DNA of 64,000 nucleotides from Streblospio benedicti (lineage: Eukaryota > Annelida > Polychaeta > Spionida > Spionidae), in NCBI GenBank assembly GCA_019095985.1, contig CM032666.1, forward strand, positions 39,586,435 to 39,650,434. Direction: 5' to 3'. Shown piece after piece: positions 24,080 to 35,400 of this stretch (positions are counted from its first letter, which is position 1; the number at the start of each line of letters is the position of its first letter). A program made the translations under genes and the position numbers. The notes under the pieces were generated by a model, which saw only the letters and a program-made list of their open reading frames with translations, had not been told where the DNA came from and searched no databases.

Positions 24080-24980
24080 TTTATATATAACTTTATTTCA
24101 GAATGTGAAAATGAAATTTATAAAACAATAGAAAATAAGTCAAAGATAATTCAGGAAATGTATATAATTAAGAGATATGTATTGAAAAGATTTAAGCATA
24201 TTGATTCTAAAATTGGTAATCATGTAAATATCAAAGAATCCTATGTTATTTTATCTGGTAACACACTTTTTGACCTGAGAGAGAAAAAAAGTAAATTTTT
24301 ATACAAAATGTTAGTTGAGAAAAATACAGTACGAGCTAATATGGAGTCTATATATGCAACGGAATTTCATTTCCAAAATAGTAAGCAAAACTGGCAATCA
24401 ATATACCAGCAAAAGCTATGTGTGAAAGGTTTTAATGAAGTTAAAAGTATTTCAACTTCAAATTAATACATAATTTTCTTCCTTGTGGTAATGTGTTAAA
24501 TAATTGGCAAAAAAGTATATCAAAATATTGTGATTTATGTAATGAAATCGAAAGTTTAAGACATATGTTGTATGATTGTCCACATATAAAGCAAATATGG
24601 CTAAATATTTCAAATATTATTGATTGTAATATTAACTGGAAATTAATTGTATGTGGCTATATAAACTATGAATTAACTGATAAAATAATTGCATATAATT
24701 TTATTTTCTCTGTAATATCATATTCTATTTTTAAAGAAAAGAATGATATATACTTATTATATAACCTTGGAAATGTTAAATACAAATTTATTATTTATCT
24801 ATTTGAAAAAATTATTATGTAATTTTTATGAAGTTTAGTAGTAATGACTCTGTCATATTGTGAAAAAATATTTTGTCATTTTGTAGAAATTATTAATATT
24901 TATACTGTACTTGTATTTATAATCGTATATATATTATTATTTAAGTATGAATAAAAAGTATTTAAAAAAAAATAATTGGG
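24080..24980 (+). mobile_element. LINE 3' fragment (L1/Tx1-like ORF2 C-terminus)
   Basis: Two open segments (about 24100-24465 and 24493-24822) encode the end of a non-LTR ORF2. The second has a C-terminal CCHC-type motif, CDLCNEIESLRHMLYDC (C-x2-C-x7-H-x4-C), followed by the usual W-rich tail. The reading frame shifts between the segments near 24465, so the copy is inactive. The reverse transcriptase and endonuclease are missing (5' truncated). An A-rich end with AATAAA lies near 24950-24972. Confidence 0.6.
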
Positions 24981-25624
24981 GGGGGTGGGGGGGGCCGGCC
25001 ATGAACTTTTGTCACAATGTTTGGAGGGGGGGGGGGGGCTATTATTATTTTTTTCACAGCATTTTTGGAAAATCCTCATACCCCACCCTGTCATAATAAA
25101 TACTGAATCGTCCCTAAAGGTCTTCAACAAACATTTTACAATGTGAAAAAGGTTTAAGAAAATTAGATGTATATTACAATTCATTGTTTGAAGATAAACC
25201 ACTTGAGATATTACGATTGCACTCACAAATAGAATTTTAACATTTAAAAAAAAAAAACTTTATTTCAGACAAAAATCCATATGAAACATACATGATAAAA
25301 AAGTCAAACAAATAATTCTTTATACCAGAGTATGGTTAAAGAAGATATATTAAAAAAGAAAACTGAATTGATGATAGCCTGAATCAGCGTATTTGCTGAT
25401 TCAAATAATCATAAGCGGAAGCGATAACAAGCCTTCCTCAAAATAGTTTTTTTATTGTAAAATGTTTAAAAACTCTTTCATGAAAATTGGTTCATTAATT
25501 AATTTCTGTTGACCATTCTATTTGTTAAAAGCTTTTTTACACAGATTTTTTATGTATTATTTTCAACGAATAGATACGTTTAATTTGATACAAAGCTTCC
25601 AGAAAACATTGTGCGCTTCACATG
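24981..25624. other. 3' flank of NUP42 with G-rich tracts
   Basis: Two G tracts (24978-25002 and 25023-25039) resemble the G runs at 1391 and 1486. No frame is supported. AATAAA on the - strand occurs at 25451-25456 and 25259-25264. Either may end the NUP42 transcript. Confidence 0.4.
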
Positions 25625-28600
25625 TTAAACACATAATTCCCTAGGAGGTGGTCTCAAAGGAAGCTTGTCCAATTCAAACTTATCTGCTTCAAAAGCAGCT
25701 TTTTCTTCTGCAGTTAACTGGTCCAAACGGGTATAAGTGGTGTCCGTTGATTTGTCACCAGAATTAATTCCTCCTGACTGAGAAGCACCACTTATATTTC
25801 CACCAAATGTACTAGCACTAGGCGCATTACCATCCTTTCCAAACAAACTAGTTCCACTGGAGGAAGGCTTTCCAAAGAGTCCCCCTGTTTGCTGTGAAGC
25901 TTGTCCCCCGAACAAACCTCCATTATTTCCCGCATTGTTTGATTTTGTAAATAATCCTGCTGTATTTGATTGATTGTTACTGAATGCAGATTGGGTTGAT
26001 GGTGCTATATGCTGACCAGTAAACAGTGACTGTCCAGTTGTAGTTGATGCTGTTCCAAAGGGTCCAGAAGACTGTCCGCCAAATGTAGGTGCAGCAGATC
26101 CAGAAAACGCAGCCCCACCAAAAGTTGAGGCCTGCTGCTGACTGGATCCAAAAGCACTACTGGCTGGTGCAGCAGATCCACTTCCAAATGTGGATGACCC
26201 AAATGCATTACCACTTGGTGCAGTTGTGCTTGACCCAAATGTAGATTTGCCGAAAAGTCCACTTGACCCTGTTGTACCAGCTGTTGAGCCTCCAAATGGC
26301 GATGAAGTATTTCCTGCACCAAATGTTGATGATCCGAAAGCAGCTGAACCTGTTCCTGAACTACTTCCTGTGGAGAAAAGACCAGATGTCGATGACCCAA
26401 ATGCTGCTCCGGAATTATTACCTATGACAGTGAAACAAAACACGATTATTGATAGCTTTAATTCCCTCTGTACATTTTCAAGTATATGTACATGTTGAAT
26501 TTTTGCTGTAATTTACATAATGATTGAAATATTAATTCTTTGGAATGAAGAAGAAACCGATTAAACCTTTCAATGACGAAAAGATTATACCTACCAGTGG
26601 CTCCAATATTATTTGCGCCAGAACTGAAATATGAAAATCAAAAAACAGTATAAGCATTTTGGTAGACACGAGCAGGTAGATATTCTTACAAGCAACAAAT
26701 TGAATTATAGTAATTTGTATGACAATCTGAAATAATGATGCAAGATTTACATAAAGTGGTAAAAATAGTACCTTGATGCTGAATGCTTTATTTCATTTAT
26801 CAATTGAATCTAAAATAAAAGAAATGAAATGTTTCTTAAGTATTTTTTCCAATTGGCATTGGCAATTTGGAATAAAATATCAAACTTTTATGCTTGAAAA
26901 ATATATATTTAACAATAAAATTATCAACAGTGAGAATACACGGTCATTGAATTTGAAAAGCCATAATATAGGAGTCATATATTTCTACAGTATGTAAAAG
27001 AAATGAAATCTTCCAAAAAATAAAAACTGCTTTTTCATACAATGAAATCATAGGCGGTCGCATTAGTACACTAAATTGTTATTAGCCCTATGACTATTTA
27101 ATTGAGAAAAATAAATTTGATAAATAAATTCTCTTTTCAACTCCCTAAGTTTAGCATAGTAAAGTCTCTTGATGCGAGCGCCTGTGATGAAAATGTTCTA
27201 ACATAGTAACAGATTTCTAAATTGTACATCAATAAAATAACTTACAAGCATGGACTTTTCCTGTTGGCTTGGATTTTTTAGTAGAGCCTTCTTAGTCTTA
27301 TAATCACTAGAAAGTTTGTTGATCCAGTTTTTCTATAATAAATAAAAAATAAATGTACTATAAACACATAAACTAAAATAAAATCACATTTTTGCAAGAT
27401 GTGTCTCATATTTTCTATATACTAGTAACCCCAAATATGATCTTTATTTTTTATATTTTAATATTGACTAGCTGGCCCGTCTCCGTACGGAGACTAATTT
27501 TTTGTGTGATGGAAATGAAAATGTAAAAGAAAAAATCCATTTTGTTCGAATTTTTTGCGTGAAACATAATGCACTGAAATTTGACCGACAACCCCTGATT
27601 ATTTTAGGAGCTGGCTGTTTTGTGTATGAAAATGTGAAATTATTCCACTGGTTATAAACACAGTCCAGGATTAGCGTTTTGTCGATTTCCCAAAGAAAGA
27701 GAAAGGTATTCATGGTTGCAGTTTTAATTTCAAGCAAACGACAATGTCAACAAAAGGATAATACATTTTGTATCCTATCCTATCTATAGAGAACAATGTT
27801 TTGAATTGACACTCCAACATAATTGTACAGTTATTTATTTATTATCATAATACAGATTGTAACAGTGGGGTCGGAATCACATCTCGGATGTCATTCAACA
27901 TTCTGTCTATCGTGAAATAGAAATGAAATTGTGAAAAAAATCCATCTTGTTTGAATGTTTAGAAGCGATTTAAAAAATTCGCAATATTGGCTGTGGGTGA
28001 GGCCTGTTTTTTTCCACTGTGACCATAGGATAGACAGAAGGAACGTGACGTCGTATTAGATCTACTGGAAATGACAGCAGAGATATCCTCGTTTTTCGTA
28101 GTCTCTCTGAAGGAGCTCCCGTGTAGTTTGAATGTTTGATCCTGGAATTGTATCCTTGCTGTTGTTGACATTTGTTGTGTGAATTGCAGTCTGTGTGAGT
28201 TAATTCATTTGATATATTCAAGAATTTACAACTGTACAAAAATGTGCTGGAAATGACGCCAAGCTGGTGACGTCATCGTATTTTTTCCACTGTAACCGGA
28301 TAGACAGAAAAGAACATATGCCGTAAATAGCAAGACATTTGCCAAACTTTTCGTTGAGTCTCTAAAGAAACTCCTGTATATGTCGGATGTTTGGTCCTGG
28401 GTTTGTCTTCTTGCTTTCATAGTGTGAATTGCAGTCCGTGTGAGATTTAGATCTACATCTGACAGAGCTGTACAAAATTTTGCAGACGATGGTCGGATGG
28501 AATAACTTCCTCAACAGGCAATCGCACACGCCATCTAACTACATGTGCATCGTCCAAACCCTCCTCCTTGCTTCTCCAACTATTCATGGTCACACCGGCA

Positions 28601-31600
28601 TTTATTTTGAAATGATTTATTCTATCTTATAAGCAGAAAAATCGGAAAATATGCAGCATGTCCACTATATTCTGTTATTTAGAAATCCTCAGCAGGCGGA
28701 TGTCGATAGAGGCTACGCAAGCAATTACTGCAAAGAGGGGGGTATGATGTATTGTTGATTGCCTAGGGCTCTTCCGACAATGGCGCAGATTGGCACCACA
28801 TTCCACCCGCAAAAACACCAAATTTTAAAAGCTATCTCCTCAAAAATGAAACGATATACGCACTTCATAATGGCATACGCACCTTTCAAAATACCGTAGA
28901 AGTTCAAAATAAGCTTTTGGCGCGCCAACAACAGTGGAATCGGCGCCAAGAGGCCTAAAGGCACGGATTTGCCTCAGAATAAAAAAACAACCATGCGTGA
29001 CACGCCCACTCCTCGCGCTCTCGGTATTAATATAAGAATAATGTAAAATCAATTAAGTATCTTCCAGTGAAAATTGAAATTGTTCATTAAGAATAGACAA
29101 CAGAATTTTCTATATCCTTACATATTGGTCTGATGTGCCTGTTGACTGAGCTTCATAAGCTTTAAGCCTGACTTCTTCCATAGAGTGATCTTCTAAACCT
29201 GAAAATAATATTGTGTTACGATGTGTTCAAACATATACTTCTAAAATTGTGGTTGCTTCAAAATTCTATCCATAAAAATTTCCCACTAAACATATTTTAA
29301 TAACAATATATGATTTTAAAACTGATGTAAAATATTATTTTCAAATGATGTCATTATTCTGAAGGCCCTTTTTTGAAAGTTCATTGTGAAGTAATTGTGT
29401 AGGTGACAAAGTGAAAATCAATACTACACTGTACACTACTCACAAGTAATGTGCACTAGGGTATTACCTGGAATACTTTTTGTTTCTTTGGTGTAACTGA
29501 AACAACTAAATGGCCACATGCCCGATTTTTCCCATATATCCATTTCTTGTGTAATAGTTGCTCTGAATCATAAAATGTAGACATTTTAAAGAAAATTAGA
29601 TTTAGATAAATATGAATTTCAGATTGATGAAATGTCTTTTCTAGAATGATGAGACCTGGAATGAAAAATGTGAGGGGTCACTGGGGTGGGCTGGGAGAAG
29701 TACTGGTGATTTCTGAGAGATAAGGAGCCATAGGGAAATATTTTATATTGAACATAAATAATCCAAGGGTCATATTCCTAATTCCTTCTATCAAATAACA
29801 GTTGTGGATTACGGAAATTAACTATGGGTGTTTTGTGCAATATCTGTCTCTAGACTAGGCAATTTCAAATTTTGATTTGTATATGCTTAATTGTAAAAAG
29901 TAAGAAACTTGTTTTAAAAATGTTGAATTCGAGTACTTACAGAATTTCTCCCATGGATGGTTCTTTTGCATTCTGCGCAGAATTTCCGCCATGCCCAGTG
30001 TTATAATTGTTGTTACCATTGTTACTAAGGGCACCAAATGGATTTTGGTTTTGACCAAATGAGTTTTTGAAGCTAGCATTTCTATTTCCTCCTCCTCCAC
30101 CACCACCACCAAAATTAAGCTGTTGTCTTGCACCATAGTTTGAGTTTTGCCCTGAAAAATGATGATAGTGGAAAAAATTAACCACAGAGAATAACTGTAT
30201 CAATTCATTCAAGAATAATGTTCAAATAAGTTTGTATAACAAACTCAGTAAAATCAGGGACAGAAATTATGAAATAAAAAAAAAATAAAAAAAACACCGA
30301 AAAATCAATAGGGAGCATAGGCACATTCTTGGTTTCAACATACTTTATTTCAAAAATAAAAAAGTATTTGTCATGGCAAAATGCTACTTGAGCTTAATCT
30401 CCATAACATTCTTGGCACATTCTTGTCATTTCACCCAAAGTGGGCAGCAAGTATGCTACTAAATCAGTTACTCTGTGCCCAAGTGCATTAAAAAGCCACC
30501 TCACATTCACCGGGTTGAAATATATGGCCTTTGCTAGCATTTTCAACTATTCATGTCATCCTACAAATGTGGATCATTATCACCAGACTAATTCATTAAC
30601 TATCTCCCGCCTAAATTTGCAAAGCAATTTCTAGACCATAGGCTCATGCACCTTGGAAACCTTCAGCAGCCTTAATTTGATTGCTTTAAGGCTTCCAATG
30701 AATCCAGAGTTGATGTTAAAAGTCCTCTCTTTAAGACCATATTTGAACAGTGAGAACAACAATTCATATTCAACATCTTGCATTCTGGTGGCTTTAATAA
30801 ATGATATTATCTATCATATATTAGAGGCGCTTATAATTTTCCTTAAAATTTTAGGGTACCCAAGGAGATTGGGAAACCACTAAGAACCAGCTTTGAACCG
30901 GGAGATTGAAATTAGCATAACATCTCATGATATTCTGATATTTCCTGGGGAAAAGGTGTGATGTTTTACTTGTGAAATGGTCATCAAACAAAATTACTAA
31001 CATTATAGCTCCCCAAGGGAGGGCCATTCTAAAAATGTACTCGGATGACCAGCAGTACGGCACATTGTAACAGCTATTGCCACTTTTAAGACCAAACAAA
31101 TGCACAAGCATATAGAATCGACTGGCAGCAGCCAAATGATCATGTGTAAAACTAGGTGGCCAATAATGTTATTTTTTAATAATATCTAATTTCTTTATAC
31201 AAACAGAGGTTATATTCCAAAGAGATTTCCCGATTTTTGTTTTATTTTATCAATAAGTCATGAATGGTTGGTTCCAGAGGCATTGTGTTATCTATATGTA
31301 TAATATGTATCGAAAGTTCAAATAGCAGTAATTTGCTTCAGGGGTACCTGGAAAGTCGAAAACAAGCCTGTTCCAATCCTATTAATCTTATTGTTCAAAA
31401 CAAGGGTATGCGTCAAGAGTCACAACACAAACACACACACCGACGATGCCGTACGAGCTCACATTTTGGTGCTGTATGAATATGAGCTCGCCTTTCCTGT
31501 CGTACAGGCCGAGAACTTTCGTGCTGTACTGGTTTGATGCTGAACGAGTTGGTAACAACGAAGTCTAGGGCAAGTGCTCAAGTAATGGGCAGTGCTCAAA

Positions 31601-31926
31601 TTATGGGCACATCCTTCGATGGGTTATGTATTACGTATATCTCTCTAGCTAGCTGGGAACGCACACATTTGACATTATATTAATATGTAGGGCATAATAA
31701 CAAACAGAATATTTAACAAGTTGTTTACTGAATGTAAAGCTTGAAATATATAGATTTGAAGTATGTGCTATTTAATTTGAGTACTTGCTCTACTGTTGTG
31801 ATGAGTGATAATACCAGATTTATCTACAAACGTCGAAATATTACCTTGTCCTCCTCTCACATGCTCATTCCAACATTTATCTCCAAACTTGCAATGACCC
31901 CGCTGATAGAATTGACATACAACCAT
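25625..31926 (-). CDS. NUP42: Nucleoporin NUP42 (NUPL2), CCCH zinc finger and FG repeats
   Basis: Exons on the - strand: 31926-31845, 30151-29941, 29562-29468, 29198-29122, 27332-27246, 26623-26595 and 26421-25625. The first encodes MVVCQFYQRGHCKFGDKC, then WNEH: a C-x7-C-x5-C-x3-H finger at the N-terminus, as in human NUP42. Exon 2 is Gly/Asn-rich. Exon 3 holds MDIWEKSGMWPFSCFS, matching the conserved vertebrate segment (MEVWESSGQW). Exons 4-5 hold KNWINKLSSDYK. The last exon is a long run of FG dipeptides (SAAFGSSTFG and similar) ending DKLPLRPPPRELCV, the conserved GLE1-binding tail. The protein works in mRNA export on the cytoplasmic face of the nuclear pore. Junctions 1-5 keep frame. Exon 5 (phase 0) and the 29-nt exon 6 (needs phase 2) do not fit, so a small exon between them is probably missed. 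Confidence 0.9.
27479..27494. repeat. 16-bp perfect palindrome in NUP42 intron
   Basis: GTCTCCGTACGGAGAC is its own reverse complement and follows CTAGCTGGCCC. Similar CTAGCTG-CCC starts are common at the ends of dispersed invertebrate repeats, so it may mark an element end. Unproven. Confidence 0.4.
28000..28445. repeat. Two diverged ~277-bp direct repeats in NUP42 intron 4
   Basis: 28012-28200 and 28287-28443 share ordered blocks: TTCCACTGTGACC / TTCCACTGTAACC, GGATAGACAGAA, a TTTTCG-TAGTCTCT / GAGTCTCT stretch, and TGTGAATTGCAGTCTGTGTG / CAGTCCGTGTG. A third, weaker relative may lie at 27500-27960. Probably one repeat family inserted in tandem. No frame. Confidence 0.5.
30340..30830 (-). 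pseudogene. Possible decayed retrocopy in NUP42 intron 1
   Basis: The - strand contains coding-like segments in nearby frames: MQDVEYELLFSLFKYGLK and INSGFIGSLKAIKLRLLK (about 30790-30660), then NPVNVRWLFNALGHRVTD and VAYLLPTLGEMTRMCQEC (about 30520-30400), with a stop at about 30400 and an AATAAA-like signal near 30350. The order, hydrophobic patterning and poly(A) signal suggest a processed pseudogene. I do not recognise the parent. Chance is possible. Confidence 0.25.
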
Positions 31927-32425
31927 GACACGTACTATTAAATAAGCTTTTAATATTAAAATTTCGCATGAAACCAAATATATATTTGATAATTTATTTC
32001 GCATATGGATGAAGTACCCGATTCCTACCACCCCCCCCCTTTCAAGTACCAAACCCCATCTATAAAACAAAGATAATATCCTATTAAAATTGTAGTTTTG
32101 CTATGAATATATAATGTGTTAGTAATAAAGTTTACTATATATAGATAGTAAAGCGTAACATGACAACATTTACTTTTTCCATAGTGGCGCCTTATCCAAT
32201 GTTGGTATTTAAATCTACGTCTTTTACATGCTTACTCTCTTTCACAGAGCAATAAATAGACGCAGTTCGCTGTGTCGAGAGTTTATGTTTCTGCTGTATG
32301 TATGACACGCATGCGCATAGTAAACATTAAAAAGAACTGCAATATATTTGTTCAAAATTTGTATTAATTTGAAGTAAAACTATTGCATTTTAGCCGGTGT
32401 TAAGCTCTCGTGAAATACTGCAACC
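31927..32425. promoter_or_regulatory. Bidirectional promoter between NUP42 and CAND1
   Basis: The start codons of NUP42 (-) and CAND1 (+) are 499 bp apart and divergent, so the promoters must lie in this interval. The string CGCATGCGCA at 32309-32318 matches the palindromic core of the NRF-1 site, common in vertebrate bidirectional housekeeping promoters. The CAND1 ATG sits in a good context (CAACCATGG). A C run at 32033-32041 is of unclear meaning. The match is by eye and binding is inferred. Confidence 0.6.
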
Positions 32426-35400
32426 ATGGCTAGTGTTTCCTATCATATAGCTAACTTGTTGGAGAAGGTAATGCACGCTAAAGTGTATTTGATTTTGTGA
32501 ATAATCATCTTCCGCCATTTTTATCTCCGTGATATGTCAAATGAATCTGTCAAATGTTGTTATTAGATAATAAACTGATGCGTAGTGCAAATATTTTAAG
32601 CATTAAGCGAAGTGATAATGCATTGGGAAGTTAATCCAATATGATGTATATTATTGATGCACTGAGTTAACTGAGGGCTGTAATTGCCCTGACTCCGTAT
32701 TTGTATATTTTCAATTTCTTAAATCACAGCAAAATTAGTTGGCCTTCAGGAGCACGGAAAGAACGCAATGCTCTTGTAAGAGCAAGTAAAACTCTGGATG
32801 TTTAGTTGCCAGTGTCAGCTTTTCCTTGCTCAAGTGTAATATATTGAGATTCCATATATTATATGACATTGATTGTATATTCGCTTTGGCTGAGCACGGA
32901 AGCCCTTTAAACTTATAGAAATTGTTTATATCTAACAGTCATCTGTCATTTTATCACTTCATTAAAGGCATGTTCCTATTTCTGGCAAGAAAGAAAACTG
33001 ACCGAAAAAAACATCTAATATTCCGAAAGAAAAGCTGAATTCTGTTGAAATACGAGGAGTCAAAATTTAAAATCTAGATTGAAGTTGCTACAATGCACAG
33101 TAGGGATCTACCTTGAGATTTTATGATGACCAATTTCAGTTCATTTTTTTTTTATTTATTTTTTTTTTATCATGATTCTATTCTATTGAAAAAAAACAAC
33201 ATTATTTTATAAGATAATGGCATGTTTTCAAATGTTGATTAATTAAGAAGTTGTACTATGTTTCGTGTAACTGATGTCAGTTAAGTGTCTACCTATTTAA
33301 CTTCAATGTGTGTGGTCCTGTGGCCAAGTTCAAATGTCAGGAAGTTGAATCAGAGTTGAATGAGAAGGTTGTGGGTTTGATTTCTGGTCAGGTCTGGTGA
33401 TAGGTATTTAACAAACTCATCCCTGAACAGTTGCACATTGCTCCGTGTCACCTGTACACATTAAATAGGTACAGGTTATGCAAGTGAATGCTAATGATGA
33501 TTGAAAAAAAGCACAGTTGCGATATGCTGTATGCTTCCCGGGTAGTGGATGGATATCTAACTTTTTTGAGGGTCGCACTCAAAGCGTTATTGTAAACGGT
33601 GTGCGCTCACATCCTGCCAAACGTACAGATGGTGATGCAGTGTTGTCTGGAGTGCCACGGGGCATTGTAATGGGACCGTTATTATTTTTGCTTTATATTA
33701 ATGATCTTCCATCAGTCCTTGACCCCAACACCCCTTGTTGTCTCTTTGCTGATGATTGTCTCATTTATCAATCAATTAATACCATCTCAGATAGTTACGT
33801 TGCAGAGAGATCTGGAGGCCCTCTATAACTGGGGAAACACTTGGCAGTTGAAATTCAATGTGTCCATATGTAATATGATGTACTTGGATCGTAGATCTGT
33901 AGACCCGACTTGTTTTTACACCTTGGGTGGAGAAATCATCTCCATTGTTACCGAAGCCAAATACCTAGGCCTTCTTTTCTCAAACAAGTATGGTAATCGC
34001 TCCTCTCAGTGGAAAGCTCACATCATCCAAACTGCTACCAAAGCAAACCAGAGGCTTGGGTTTCTTCGCAGGAACTTGGGGGGGGGGCTCCCCATATAAA
34101 CTCAGAGAATTAGCTTATATAGCACTGGTAGGATCCTCTTTGGAATATTGTGGAGCTGTTTGGGACACAACTGTTAAGGAAGAGTGTGACCGTTTAGAAA
34201 CAATACAGCGCCGCACTGCCCGCTGGTCGCGCGGTGCTCATGATATCATTTCCGTTATTACTTTATTGCGTGACATCAAGTGGCAAACCTTAGAGCAACG
34301 GCATCGTAACCAAAGGTTGACTCTATTCTACAAGATTTTAAATTGCCAGCTAGATCTACCACCTGACTCAATAGACCTGATTAGCTTTGAAACACCAACA
34401 CGCAGAGCCCACAAATGGAAGTTACAAATACTGTCTGGATGTGACAAAATCTCCATTATGGAAAAGGACTGTAGCTCGTACAATTCCGGAATGGAATGGA
34501 TTACCAAAGTCCGTTGCCGAAGCTGACTCAATTACCTCATTTAAGAGTCAGCTGGCGCCTCCTATACCATAGGCGCACCTTACTTCGTCCGCGTTTTGCC
34601 CCGTTAGGGGAGACCAGTGCCTACATAGTCACTGATCCACTTGCAAGTCACTGTTCCACTTGAACACTACTAATCAAGAACAAGAACAAGTTGAGAAAGA
34701 TATAGACCTCAGTGTTTGTAAACACGGGCACCTGTCGGAAGATGCGCATGCAAGTTGGACCCTAAACATTGAGCACGTGGCGCGATTTGCCTTATAATTG
34801 TACGGAAACCGAACCAGAAAGTTCGACTTTTGAGGTGTATTCTCTGTGAGAAATACTCATTCGTGTTATCCCAATCCGTGGTGTATCAATAACAAAGACA
34901 GAAAGTATCTATCCATCTAAGCATTCTTTCTCAAATACATGTCATAAATGGAATACAAATATTACGCTCGACGTTTGAAAAAATATAGTACTTAGATGAT
35001 CTAGACTTGTACATCTTATGTCGAACGGAGTGTTTTATATATCGAAATTGTAGCAAAATATGGACTTTATCAATGGAATATACACATGAAAGACATGTAT
35101 ATATCAAGGATAACAAACGCATCGTATAGTTAGAAAGGACTTGTAAGCAACATTTATGGATAATCTTGTCAAACACACTGTCAAAATCGGCCTTGTCTTG
35201 AGCTTGAGGCAAAAACACAACTTAGAAATCTCGACAAACCTCATTAAATACAAATCCAAATAAAATGTGTGTTTCATATATTAAAACTAGAGTAGTATGC
35301 GAACATTTCTTTGTGTGTCACAATACATGATTATGAACATGGAGCAAAATAATACCATCTTCAAAATGACTAATATGCACAATGTTTTGTGACACTGGTA

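Noticed and set aside
28725-28964. 79-codon - strand frame in NUP42 intron 4
   Set aside because: No domain, no splice sites in place, and it is surrounded by repeats.
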